Source: Spongilla lacustris (Eukaryota; Porifera; Demospongiae; Spongillida; Spongillidae). Taken from it: a stretch of 64,000 bases of DNA. The position numbers and the translations under genes are program-made. Positions within the stretch are counted from its first letter, which is position 1. The number at the start of each line of letters is the position of its first letter. Below, in pieces: positions 24,594-35,541 of the stretch. The notes under the pieces were generated by a model. It was not told the origin of the DNA and ran no database searches. It saw nothing but the letters and a program-made list of their open reading frames with translations. The DNA lies in contig OX442424.1 in the NCBI GenBank assembly GCA_949361645.1, positions 2,993,015 to 3,057,014 of the forward strand, read 5' to 3'.

Positions 24594-25628
24594 CAGTGCT
24601 GCCGCGATATGGTCTTCCGCCGATATCGCCTATATCGCGATATGAGTAAAATATCGCGATATAGTATCGCGATATTTTTAAGTATATTCATCGAGCAATT
24701 ATTTATCAATAACCACACTTAATTTTCATGCAAGTTGAGGCTGCGTAATTGTGGTGGAGACACAAGAACAAACACATAAAATGCTATATGGCGCGGGAGG
24801 GGGGAGGCCGGCCCGGGGGGTACGTGGGACGTGGGGAGGGGGGGGGGGGGGGGAAGGAGAAAGAGACACTGTAGTTGACTGTACCAATTGCCGCGGCAAT
24901 TGGTATACATATACCGGTATACATGAATAGAGTGTTGCCAAAATGGTATAAGGAAGTATCTAGCTAACTTAGCCTCGACTGTACCTTTAGAAAAGGCTTG
25001 CTCCACGGCATGAGTTATACACCAGAAAAGAAATCATGCACGAAGTCACTCACTCGACGGACCACCGGCTGGATAAATGCATTTTTTGTGGCACAAAAGC
25101 CGCACAATATCACATGCAGGAAAAGAATTTAAGAGAGGATTAAATCACTGCGTGATTGAACATTAATTATATGCTTTCCGATCACATAATGATTCCAAAA
25201 TGATTTAATGGTCCCATGCATTCATCTTCCTCATAAAAAAAAAAAGACTCGTGTTTAACGATATTATCTCCATTACCGTGAACTCTTCCGTGACAATATT
25301 TCAGGAAATAATACATGTATAATATGGTGAAAAAGAGGACTTATTATAAGCGTTCGCGGTTACACGTTTAAATACTTCGACGGGCGGCTGAATTTCAATG
25401 GGGGCGGATAATTTACAGAATATATGTACGCAGCACCGCAGCTGAATTCGAATGTATGTGCATGCATGGCCCAACACTAGTTGCATCTGCTGAATGACTT
25501 TTCGTATATTTCCGTCTTTCTCCGTCTATTTTTCCGCCTATCTCTGTATATCCATGTACGTTTGTATCGCAATATGACCAAAAAATATCGCGATATATCG
25601 CATATCGCGATATATAAAAAATATCGCG

Positions 25629-25692
<64 letters not shown>

Positions 25693-26030
25693 TTCATTAC
25701 ATAACACAATTAAGTTTAATACTCAAGAAGGGGAGCACGGGATAATAATAATAATAATAATAATAATATTTCTCAAGGCATTGTACAGATAATGCACTGT
25801 AAGAGGCAAGTAATGGCATGAGTAAATGCACTTATATACTTCCTTTTTAAATGGATACAGTTTACAAAAGGGAGATAGATCTACAGTTTGGAGGTGAGAC
25901 ATGAAGGTGATGATATTCTTTGCAGATACAACATGTTGTGAATGAAAAATATCGCGATATATTGCATATCGCGATATATAAAAAATATCGCGATATATAA
26001 CAAATATCGCGATATATCGCGGCAGTTCTG
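24594..26030. mobile_element. Non-autonomous hAT element made of ATATCGCGATAT repeats
   Basis: The ends are CAGTGCTGCCGCGATAT and, inverted, CAGAACTGCCGCGATAT. A perfect 8-bp target duplication CATAGAGC lies at 24,586-24,593 and 26,031-26,038, the hallmark of hAT transposition. ATATCGCGATAT or near copies cluster at both ends and internally (24,620-24,675, 25,567-25,634, 25,950-26,027). An ATA/TAA microsatellite lies at 25,630-25,692 and another at 25,741-25,768. The internal sequence is not coding. Confidence 0.93.
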
Positions 26031-26162
26031 CATAGAGCGAACTGAATGTGGAACGCACCCCTATTAAGGAACACTCAACTCATTACAATTTTCAATCAAC
26101 AGTCACGTGTTTACAATGAATTTACTCTTAAGACCCTCCGTAATACATCACGACGTTATACT

Positions 26163-26242
26163 CAGTGGCGGATCTAGCATAGCCTTGGCCCCCCCCCCCC
26201 CCCCATTCATATTAAATGCCGCCCCTGTCATGAAATTGCCGC

Positions 26243-26273
<31 letters not shown>

Positions 26274-27049
26274 ACGATGCGTGTGCGCGCGCACTACCTA
26301 GCGTAGGTAACGCACGCGCATCTAGAAAGCACACCTTTTGTGTGTCGGGGGCGGCAATTTCTTGATATTAAATGCAATGATTAGATCTAGATATGAAATT
26401 TTATCAAATACCGAAAATTTTATACAATAACCGGTAACGTTTTATTAATCTATTCGTTCTTTCAGTTTGCGCGCGTAGGTGTATAGCATAGTTCAGCCTT
26501 TAAATGTACCGATTGTCACTAAAAGGTTTAATTAAGTTCACCGTTCTGTAAAAAGTGCAAATGGCGAAACATTTTCACAGCTGCTACTGCTTCAATTGCT
26601 GCCTCTAAAGCGATTTACATACATCCCAACGACAATATAGAGAAGTACGGTTTGCTCACGCGAGCATATCCAATATTTCAGCCGCCTGTTGACGGCCGTT
26701 ACGAGGCGCGTTGTCGCAATAAACTTCGTTGTCTTTCGCGCTTATGTAAACTCTTTTTTAAAAATTCACTGCGCTGCGAATACGCTGATTTTTAGCGTGG
26801 TTTGAAGCGGAAAATGTGAAAGCTTCTGGGGCTCCGCCCCAGGCCCCGATGGGGGAGCTTACAGCGCTCCCCCACACCCCCTTGCTGGCGATGGGGTGGA
26901 CCCCCGCCCCCGGCCCCGATGGGGGAGCTTACAGCGCTCCCCCACACCCCCTTGCTGGCGATGGGGTGGACCCCCGCCCCCGGCCGCCCCTCCAACCAAC
27001 CGCCCCCCCCCCCCCCCCATAGCCCCATTCCGGCCTAGATCCGCCACTG
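26163..27049. mobile_element. hAT MITE with poly-C tracts, 887 bp
   Basis: The ends are CAGTGGCGGATCTAG and CTAGATCCGCCACTG, with a perfect 8-bp duplication GTTATACT at 26,155-26,162 and 27,050-27,057. Internally there is GGGGCTCCGCCCCAGG, then a roughly 76-bp block (GGGGGAGCTTACAGCGCTCC and following) present twice in tandem, and poly-C runs near both ends. No transposase. Confidence 0.93.
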
Positions 27050-27057
27050 GTTATACT

Positions 27058-28005
27058 AGACATTTACAACACTGCTAATGCGTGCTACATGATGCCTAGC
27101 GTATGATAAGGACACAGTTCTTAATTTGGCTCCCACCTGCTTGCAGTTTATCGCTACTTTGCCGTACGCGATACGAAGTTGATCACTTGAAGATTCAATC
27201 TCGCTGAATGAGCCTTTTTTGGCTAATAGCGGCTGACCTCATGGGAATAACATTTGCCATAATTACCGTGCAGTTAATTGCATGGAATCTTCGTGCAGCA
27301 TAGAAATTTCGGTTTTTGTGTGTTTATATTACAACCTTTGCCATACATTGAGGTATGTCTGCCGAAAAGTGAGTTTTCAGTACCAGGATTCATGAAACAT
27401 TTCCTATGGTTAGTACAGTTGTAATCTATCTCTCTAGCGTGCATAGTCTGTCCACATCAGTCAAGGGAAGTCAGTTGTTCCTTAATAGGTTTCCTTGCTC
27501 TACTGTAAATGACATAGCACAATTGATACATGTAAGTCAGTCAAAGCCAATTCATTAATATAAGATATGATACCGAGCAAAGAAGGCATGCATGACAAAA
27601 ATGATGCCAAATGCAAGGAGCTAGGGTAGGTTTGCGTCCCCACGGTGGTTGAAGCAGACTAGCTCCAACACGGCCTTATATGGCAGGCTGAACCTCAACT
27701 TAGTTAGAGCCAATGCCACAGCCATCCTCTCCAAATGTTTTGTCCGCAATAGCTGTGTATTCTATGATTTGTATATTATTTTTCGGATATTAAAATTTTA
27801 TGTAGAATAAAAATAAGATACCATTTTATATAAAAATTACTTACCACATGCAAAATTTTGCACTTTCCTATTTTTTTTCCCAGCATTTAATGCGATTATG
27901 GTTTTGTGCATTCTTAATTTTGTTTCTTTATTCAGCTACTGTTATAAATCAGCATTGCTGAACTAAATCACACTGGGAAATTTCTGATGAAAACAATTAA
28001 CAAAT
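27058..28005. other. Upstream region of the NTPase-nuclease gene
   Basis: No other gene recognised. The last 200 bp before the start codon are strongly AT-rich. I could not pick out a defined promoter element. Confidence 0.4.
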
Positions 28006-30291
28006 ATGGAAATTGGAAATGTTTGTGAACTGTTTCAGAAACTGAAGTATAGTAATAAAAAATCTGTGCAATCTACTATTTTAAAGCAACCAATACCATA
28101 TCTGTATGATTCTATTTCCTTTTTAGCAAGCCCTTTTATGGTGGGATCAGAGTTAGATGAACTTATTAGTACTGTTGGGAAGACCTGTTGGAATGATGAT
28201 ATTCAATTAAGGCGTGTTTTTGCAATTGTTCAAGCATATGGATGCGGAAAAACAAAGATGGGCTTAATGCTAACAAAGGAATTTATAGTTTTACCATGGC
28301 GCACATTACAAAACAATGCTTTGGTTATTTGGCTACAAAAAAAACAGAGGACACTTTTAAATCAGTTGAACCCAAAGCCATCCTATCAAGAAGTGGAATC
28401 TTTTACCCAACAATGCTTGCATTATCTTGAATTGCTGCTTCATGGACATGTTGCACTTTTTGATGCTTGTGTGGCAGCACAATTTCTCAAGAAAGACAAT
28501 TTCGAGGATCGTTTTTGTTTTGCACTCATGCTTTTAAATTCATTCCAATGTGTTACAGACTGGATCATTAAATGGGTAGAACAGAACGACAGTTGGAAAA
28601 ACTCTGGAGAGAATAGAAAGATTGTATTTCTCATGGATGAAGTGCATGATTTGATTGACATATGTCGTGGTTTATGCCTTCATAGAAACACTATTTCATC
28701 TGACTATGATAATTCAGCAATAATTGATTGGTCCAAAGAACAAAAGGATAAAATACCTGCATCCGGTAAAACTAATTGTACCGATTTATTTTACCAATTA
28801 CGTTGTATAATGCTCACAAGCATGGCACTTCCTTGTGCTCCTTTTGGTTTTGTGATGTGCTCAACTGAGTATCGTACGTGGGAAGCATTTGAAGTTGACA
28901 ATTCACCATTTTCACGTGGCATAATAGAAAAGTTTTATCAGCTCCACGATTTTTGTAAAGATGATGTAAGGAATACTCTATCACAATTTTTCAAAATTGA
29001 TGCTACAATTTTGGACAACCCTCATGTACAAGATATGTGTTCATATCTGGTTCGACCTTTGTTTGTTGCAGAGTTCATGCAAAATCTATTTGTCAGTATT
29101 GATAAATATGACGAAACAACATTAATTTGCTGGCTTCAAGATAATTTCCAAAAAACTAAAGAATATTGTCTCCGTAGAGCAAGAGACCAACTGAAAAGAC
29201 TTGATAGTGTTAATCACTCTGCTGGAACAACTACATCCCGAGGGGTTATTCATTTTCTATATACTGTCCAACGTATATGTGGTGGAACTTATCAAATAAC
29301 AGATGGTACTGACCTCTCAAACATAGTTGGTCAAGGAGTGGCTCGTATATATGATTCTCAAGATCGATTCAGGCTTGCTGACCCCGTTTTTGTGGATGCG
29401 TTGTTCGAATATTGTAAAGGTAATGATGACATCATTATAAACCAACTAAGTACTCAACTAGATCTGCAACAAGCACTTACATCCCATGACCAATCCAGTA
29501 AAGGATTCTTGGTTGAGCGAGCTCTTAGTTGGATTGTACAACAGCATAATATACCATATCCTGCAACTGCTCGTATTGCTGGAACAACCCGAGAATTATT
29601 TGGATCAAGATACAAAGAAGAGTCTGAAGCAAGTCTATTGATGAAAATTGCCACAGGGATAGAAGATAAAATAGTATTTCCATCCACTTCTGCTGGACCT
29701 GACATATGGTATCGTGGAAAAATAAGTGAAAATAATGATCATTTTGCTGTAGTTTCAATTCAATCAAAATGTCACAAAGACCCATTGAGTTTAGCTGACT
29801 TTAAAGATGCTTTAAATTCACTAAATCCAACTAAAATGTTTTCTTCAAAGAATACTCATAGTGTAAACAAAGGTGATTGGATGCGTTTATCTTCTCAGCT
29901 TGGCACCATGCCTTATTTTCGCTGTGTTTTTTCAGCAGCAGGCTTTTGTGAAGCAGTTTATTATTTGGTAAATGAATATAATGCAAGTCATGAGAATAAA
30001 ATCTTCCTATATCACCTGGATGATGTTAAAGGAAAATTTAACAAATTATATTCATCACTTCATTCAACCATTTCTAGAACTGAACATCAGCCAGACGTAA
30101 CAATTACACAAAGGCAATGGATTTCAAAATCCGAATCTGCAAAGACATCTGTAAGGAAAAATAATTTACAACAATATTGCAAAGAGCGGGGCATCCCATT
30201 TTATAATGATGCAAAAAACATACTTATTCGAAGATTAGACGAATTTGATCTAAAAGTAGCACTTGAAGCACTTGAAATAGCATTTGCATAA
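28006..30291 (+). CDS. Crinkler/RHS-type P-loop NTPase with PD-(D/E)xK-like nuclease and SAP-like tail
   Basis: Intronless, 761 residues. The start is set by an in-frame TGA 18 nt upstream and a good Kozak context (AAT before, G after). Residues 71-83 hold a Walker A-like loop (VFAIVQAYGCGKT; Q stands where the first Gly is usual), 205-215 Walker B (KIVFLMDEVHD), 284-290 a sensor-like MCSTEYR, 347-362 the RP-x-F-x-x-F block (YLVRPLFVAEFMQNL) and 456-469 FRLADPVFVDALFEY, in the order typical of Crinkler/RHS NTPases. From about 500 comes a restriction-endonuclease-like core: E504, D566 (SAGPDIWYRG) and Q586-S-K588 (AVVSIQSK), the E...D...QxK arrangement. Residues 715-748 (VRKNNLQQYCKERGIPF and following) resemble a SAP DNA-binding motif. 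Related proteins are nuclear effectors or selfish, transposon-linked nucleases. The role here is inferred. The copy in the other arm has the same translation. Confidence 0.8.
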   Translation: MEIGNVCELFQKLKYSNKKSVQSTILKQPIPYLYDSISFLASPFMVGSELDELISTVGKTCWNDDIQLRRVFAIVQAYGCGKTKMGLMLTKEFIVLPWRTLQNNALVIWLQKKQRTLLNQLNPKPSYQEVESFTQQCLHYLELLLHGHVALFDACVAAQFLKKDNFEDRFCFALMLLNSFQCVTDWIIKWVEQNDSWKNSGENRKIVFLMDEVHDLIDICRGLCLHRNTISSDYDNSAIIDWSKEQKDKIPASGKTNCTDLFYQLRCIMLTSMALPCAPFGFVMCSTEYRTWEAFEVDNSPFSRGIIEKFYQLHDFCKDDVRNTLSQFFKIDATILDNPHVQDMCSYLVRPLFVAEFMQNLFVSIDKYDETTLICWLQDNFQKTKEYCLRRARDQLKRLDSVNHSAGTTTSRGVIHFLYTVQRICGGTYQITDGTDLSNIVGQGVARIYDSQDRFRLADPVFVDALFEYCKGNDDIIINQLSTQLDLQQALTSHDQSSKGFLVERALSWIVQQHNIPYPATARIAGTTRELFGSRYKEESEASLLMKIATGIEDKIVFPSTSAGPDIWYRGKISENNDHFAVVSIQSKCHKDPLSLADFKDALNSLNPTKMFSSKNTHSVNKGDWMRLSSQLGTMPYFRCVFSAAGFCEAVYYLVNEYNASHENKIFLYHLDDVKGKFNKLYSSLHSTISRTEHQPDVTITQRQWISKSESAKTSVRKNNLQQYCKERGIPFYNDAKNILIRRLDEFDLKVALEALEIAFA

Positions 30292-30438
30292 ACTACTTTG
30301 CATTGTATTATATTTATTTTTTATACCAGCATACATGTTATGGAACGCTGCTGCTCTCAATATTCAGAGTGTTTCAATATTTTTATTTTTATTTTAAAGA
30401 TTTAATTTCATATATAGTAATTTTGAAATATACCATCC

Positions 30439-30444
30439 AATAAA
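30439..30444 (+). promoter_or_regulatory. Candidate polyadenylation signal AATAAA
   Basis: AATAAA lies 148 bp after the stop codon of the NTPase-nuclease gene, in an AT-rich 3' flank. The inverse copy lies at 56,798-56,803. Confidence 0.5.
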
Positions 30445-31441
30445 TAGATACTTGTGGGTTTTTCCCCACAACGGAGGCAAAGACTAGCCAATCATAATTC
30501 CACTGAAAGCAATTAATTTCCGGATGGTTCTGCTGCTACGACGTTTTCGCACTCACGTACGAACTTTTTTTTACACTCGATTATACATTATAGATATTAG
30601 AGTAGAAGGATTGGAAACGGAGCACGTGAGCCATTGAGCCCTATACATTGCACAGCGGCTGGGGACGGTGTGGGAGGGCGGATTGTCCCCCCGTGCAGAA
30701 TGTCCCCCCGGACATTCTGCACTAGGGCACAATGTCCCCCCGGACATTCTGCACTAGGGCAAACTGTCCCCCACTAGGGTAAAATGTCCCCCCTCGGACA
30801 CTCCACACTAGGGCGCAATGTCCTACCTATAGGACCCTCCAAGTAAAAACAATATTCCCACCCTGGACGCAGGATGCATGGTTTTTACGCTATTTAGCAT
30901 TTTAGGATGGGTTTTAGTCTGGGTACCGGACTGATCGGTTGTACTATAACGCAACAGATGGACTGACGATGGGAATAGCCTTTCCTGAGATATGTCAGGC
31001 GGTGCACGCAGTGTGGAGCTGTGTTTATGTGACATTACTTTTCAGGCATTTCAATCTCTCATACTGATGAGATTTCAGCCATGAAGTATATCAATCACCA
31101 CTCCTTAAGGAATTTTCAGTAATAATGTATATATGTGTGTGTGAATATTGGTTTCAATGAGTGCTTTGACGACACGGAAAGGCTGTGTAGTGTGTATTCG
31201 TTAAGGAATTTAATACTAAAATTCTAAATGTTTGTGTATGTGTGTCAGTATTGGTTACAATGAGCATTTCAAGCGGCGGAACGACATGCAGCTTTGGCGA
31301 CAGTTAGGAGCTCAGTACTGAGTAATGGCGTCAACGCGATCCCGTGTACTGCCGTAAAAGATTCCCAGCCTTGTCATAGATGAAATAAAATGTTATGAGG
31401 GGGGACATTTTACCCTGGAGGGGGACAGTTTGCCCTAATCT

Positions 31442-32840
31442 CAGTGGCGTGGTGGCTACTTCTTGGCTGGGGGGGCACTTGCATATTTTGGCGCCCCCCC
31501 CCCCCCGAAGCCCATTTTAACGCTCGTATGAGTAAATTATAAAACATGTACTGTATATGTAACTATGCATGCCCTAACTGAACGGCTGAACGGTAGATTG
31601 CGATGTTAAAGAAGTGCTCTGGACAATTCGGATGAACTTTGCTGTACAATGGCCTTATTAGAAAAGCACGTAAGAAGTTTCCTCTCTATACTGTCATCAA
31701 CATGAGCCCCTCTAGCCTTTCTATAGAGATAATACGTAGATCTCTGGCCTTTACTTCTTGCATCACTGATGTCAGTCATGGTATAGATCGGAGACGTGTT
31801 TTAACTCTCTTTAGTGCCGAAAAGCTGCGTACTGCAACTGCTATCGAATACTGGTTGCACAATTCAGAAAAATTAAAGCATTCAGAACGTGGTACTGCAT
31901 GCATGAGGTTGCAGAGAATTGATAATGCAATGGATAGTACCACGGTATAATTTCTATACCATATGTCATCAGTGACAGCTTGCTCAGTCTCTTCTTTGTC
32001 CTTACACCCATGTTAATGCAGATCAACATGCATGTTCTGATTCCTCGTAAAAGCTATAAAACTTATTAAAGACTCAGTTGAGCAAAACTTAGCTTGATAA
32101 CTCCTTCGCGTATCCAAGTGTCATGCAAGTCATAACCAAACCTATGCATACGTTTAGCTTGTTCATCAAGACTTCTTTCTTCGCTTTCATTTGCGATACG
32201 ATGCTCCAATCAGATTTCTTTCTTTTCCCTTTGTCTTCCATCGAATAATTCTTACAACTGAAAATGTATTCCGATCAGACTATGCATGCGCGTGCGAGGA
32301 TCGAGCGCTAATGTCTTTAAGATTGACGAAGAGATATACCGTAAAGTACCATGCACGAATAAGCTCCCCCCCCCCCCCCCCCCCTCCACCCCCACCGAAA
32401 AAATGTTTCGTCCTTACTGGAAACGAGCGTATCTTCGTAATCATGAACACAGTTGAGTGCTGTTCTTTAAAATCCTGTTGCGACTTTCTTAAAATGTTGA
32501 AACAGGCGTTAATGATTACGAAAATACGCTCGTTTAAACACGAGACTTTTTTTTTCGGTGGGGGCGGAGGGGGAGTATTCTAATTACACATGATACGGTC
32601 AAAGTTTTAATAGTACTAAATTGCACGGCGGCCGGGCGCCTGAAGGCCTTGGTTCCAACAAGTGATTGCCGATTCAATTTTTTATAAATTGCCTAGGCTA
32701 TATGATTTACGTATCTGAAAAATAAATTTATTACAACCTTTCCGTTTTAAGGCGCCCCTTGTGCTCGGTGGCGCCCCCATTTTTAAGCCCCGCTGGGGGG
32801 GCATTTGCCCCCCCGGCCCCCCCTGGCCACCACGCCACTG
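31442..32840 (-). mobile_element. Fossil hAT element, CAGTGGCGTGGTGGC ends
   Basis: Starts CAGTGGCGTGGTGGC and ends GGCCACCACGCCACTG. It carries a degraded transposase on the minus strand, poly-C tracts, and GCGCCCCC words near both ends. It is inserted into the TGTCC-CCCC-GGACA array. No intact 8-bp duplication was recognised. Confidence 0.85.
31642..31857 (-). pseudogene. hAT transposase dimerisation-domain remnant
   Basis: The minus strand reads YSIAVAVRSFSALKRVKTRL, then RSIP and a stop, the canonical hAT C-terminal signature (usually ERSFSALKRIKTYLRS). In a shifted frame LSIERLEGLMLMTV follows, the normal downstream block. Stops and frameshifts show it is dead. Confidence 0.75.
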
Positions 32841-33370
32841 GTGTAGATTGTCCGGGGGGACATTGTACACTAGTGCAGAATGTCCGGGGGGACATTGTAC
32901 ACTAGTGCAAAACGTCCGGGGGGACAAATTTTAGGGGGGACATTGTGCACTACGACACCGGCACTCTATTGTGCATTAGGGGCTCAGTTTTGTGCGTCAA
33001 ATATCAACCTATACCACTAACGTTTTGCCAGAGCGTGAGGGTAACAGTTTATACTAAAGTTCTAAGTGCATTTCAGCCTATTGATGCAATGCTATATAGT
33101 AACTAACACTGATCGCTTTCTCCCAACACCAGCTTGTAGTACAGCTCTCCACTTCGCATTTCAAATTTCTTAGATCTCAGCTGAATCTGTCGCTTCGGTG
33201 ACGCCTAGCACTGCTTTGCATGGATACACGCCGGTGTCATAGCGGGGCCCCATGCCAATTATTGTCCGGGTACGTCCCCCCGGACAGTGTCCCGCGGATA
33301 AAATCCGCTAGCAGATTCTGTCCGGGGGGACACATTCTGCAGCTGCTATAGCGGATTTTGTCCCTCCTTC

Positions 33371-34089
33371 GCCCCCCCCCCCCCCCCCCCCCCCCCACCT
33401 CCCCTTCCTCCCTTAAAATCTATGCCGCATTTGCATAGCCTTAATTTGTGTTCATTAGCGAAGCTTCGTGTGGTCTGACCGATATATATTGATATGATCC
33501 CAGGAAATGGTCCTATAGCCGACAGAAATATAGGCTTTGACGGTCTTATATAGAACGATTTCAAGCTGTGTATAAGGAAATTGCACAATTAATTGACCTG
33601 TTCTTTTTTTCCCCCACTACCATAGATCCCCACTTTAATCAATACATGTCCTAGCTATTATATAACATGTAGCAGTTGCAAAACGCATCACGTACAACTT
33701 AGAAGGTCACGGGGGCAAGAAGCCGGTCTGGCGGGGAGATCGATTGATAGGACTGCGGGACTGGGTGGACGTACTTTTTCGGGCCCTATACGATGTATGT
33801 TTCGGGCCCGATGCAAATTAAAAGCGGGCTGTTAGCTTATACGACCTGATACGTATACCGCCAATGCGGGGGTAGTCTCGCGGGCTATGACGTAATAAAT
33901 TAGTCTGGAGACTATAGGCAACATTCCGTGTGCTAGCGCCAGAATCCTGGCGGTACCAATCAGATTGCAGCGGTCACATGACCGTCGATGAATACATGCT
34001 GTCGTATTTACCACCTCGCGTGATGAGTATATATTGACGTAGATATTGAGAGCACTATCGTGAGTCTTCTAAGCAGCTGGGTTACAGTG
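33371..34089. other. No recognised gene
   Basis: A poly-C run at about 33,370-33,396 and a short inverted TAGTCTC...GGAGACTA pair at 33,873-33,912 are the only structures noted. Confidence 0.4.
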
Positions 34090-34227
34090 AATCGTGAATT
34101 GCGTCCAAATCAGAGAGCAGCTGTGCGAAGTTTTTAGAAGGGCAGAGACGTATTTGTGTGTCTTCCAACTGGAAGTGGAAAGTTACTGTGCTATTGCCTG
34201 CTTCCCTACGCGTTTGACACGGAGACA
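34090..34227 (+). pseudogene. RecQ-like helicase fragment (motif 0/I) with in-frame stop
   Basis: One frame reads NRELRPNQRAAVRSF, a TAG stop, then KGRDVFVCLPTGSGK and LLCYCLLPYAFDT. This corresponds to the Q-motif/motif 0 and the Walker A (PTGSGK) of RecQ-family DNA helicases. The stop replaces one codon between two well-conserved blocks without a frame change. No downstream helicase motifs were found, so it is a fragment or a broken first exon. ACAG precedes it and could be an acceptor. Confidence 0.7.
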
Positions 34228-34577
34228 CGCTTTCAAGATAGCGTTTCTTGCTTGCAGTATTTGATGGCGAATCAGTTCTTTATGCAATATTGGTGTGGAG
34301 CAAGTGTAAGAATTATTCATATAGAAATGGTGTAGTATGAAGTATTGAAAATAGGAAGTCGATAGCGTTTAGCGTTCGGAAGATATATCGATTCAAACAA
34401 GAAGCATTTTTATAACACTATAATGTTATAAAAGGGTGACATTTTCGCGGAAACTGTCCCATAATTATAATTATGAAGACATTGACACCTCAACAAAAGG
34501 AATACTTTTCAGAAGTGACTAAGATTCTCAAACTTATTCTACTTATGCCTGCGACTAACGCGACTTCTGATTTAAGA

Positions 34578-35402
34578 ATATATGGGACAGTGTCCAGCAA
34601 AATCGGGCTTGTGGGGTTATAATTTTATCACTATAAAAATTGCATGTTGTACTAAACAACACATCTTCGCGACGGTGCTACCTTTTCTTTTCAAATCTCC
34701 TACACTTGTTCCCACACCATTTCTCTGTGTGAAAATCGATTTTTGTGATCTACACCTGTTCCGTGCCGTGGATACAACAATCGTTAACCCCGCGGGTTAG
34801 AAATCCACATTTCTCCACGTACGAGTGTTTAAAACGTGTCAAATTCGGAGTGTGCATAGAGGAGTCCTGTAGCTATTGATTTATTCTGTTCGTTAGTTTC
34901 TGAATCATCCGTTACGGAGATACAGTTGAGCAAACTACAGGCACATTTTCGCGCCAATGATATAATCACCGCCTTCCCATTCCCTGAGCGGGACGCGATT
35001 TGCCAGAATCATTGGCGCGAATCAAGCGGGAAAACGTGCCCGTAGTTTGTTCAACTGTATCTCCGTAACGGATGATACAGAAATTAACGAACAGAACAAA
35101 TCAATAGCTACAGGACTCCTCTATGTGCAACCCCAATTTGACGCGTTTTCAATACTCGTACGTGGAGAAATGAGGAATTCTAACCCGCGGGGTTAATGAT
35201 TGTTGTATCCACGACACGGAAAATGTATAGATCACAAAAATCGATTTTCACACGGAGAAATGGTGTGGGAACAAGTGCACGAAATTTGAAAGGAAAACGT
35301 AGTACCGTCGCGAAGATGTGTCGTTTAGTACAACGTGCAATTTTTATAGTGATAAAATTATAACCCCACAAGCCCGATTTTGTTGGACACTGTCCCATAT
35401 AT
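34578..35402. repeat. 0.8-kb fold-back element, TATATGGGACAGTGTCC ends
   Basis: Two arms of about 390 bp in inverse orientation, roughly 90% alike, with a short central loop near 34,965-35,020 that holds a second small hairpin (CATTGGCGCGAA words). Each arm has the same 72-codon frame beginning MGQCP(A/T)KSGLWGYNFITI, pointing inward, plus AAAATCGATTTT. TA repeats flank both ends. I do not think the frame is a gene, because it is one arm of the hairpin seen twice. A related half-end lies at 34,450-34,475. Confidence 0.9.
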
Positions 35403-35541
35403 AGAATAACTAAGGTATTTTATTTTTGATTAGTTATTCTATACGTGATGTAATATAATGCGCTTGTGACATTGTAACAACGTATCTAAACAATTACAAG
35501 TGTACGCAATTGTAATACGCGCGTGTGGCGTCACATGCAAC

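Larger units (their letters stand above)
30680..33370. repeat. Dispersed TGTCC-CCCC-GGACA hairpin units
   Basis: Four clusters (about 30,680-30,830, 31,395-31,440, 32,846-32,960, 33,260-33,365) of units built on TGTCCCCCCGGACATT and GCACTAGGGC/GTGCACTAGTG words. The first two clusters are inverse to each other around 30,830-31,390, and the array is interrupted by the hAT element 31,442-32,840. Each core can pair TGTCC with GGACA. No gene was found in the spacers. Confidence 0.85.

Noticed and set aside
26058..27495. CCTATTAAGGAACA at 26,058 and its inverse near 27,476 as ends of a larger element
   Set aside because: The match is only about 14 bp, a 3-bp offset follows, and the hAT insertion between them explains the interval better.
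28440..29785. Minus-strand frames of 73-86 codons within the NTPase gene
   Set aside because: Shadows of the real 761-codon frame.
31639..31950. 103-codon plus-strand frame as a gene
   Set aside because: It is antisense to the hAT transposase remnant and has no recognisable features.
34582..35398. Two 72-codon frames as genes
   Set aside because: They are the two arms of one fold-back element.
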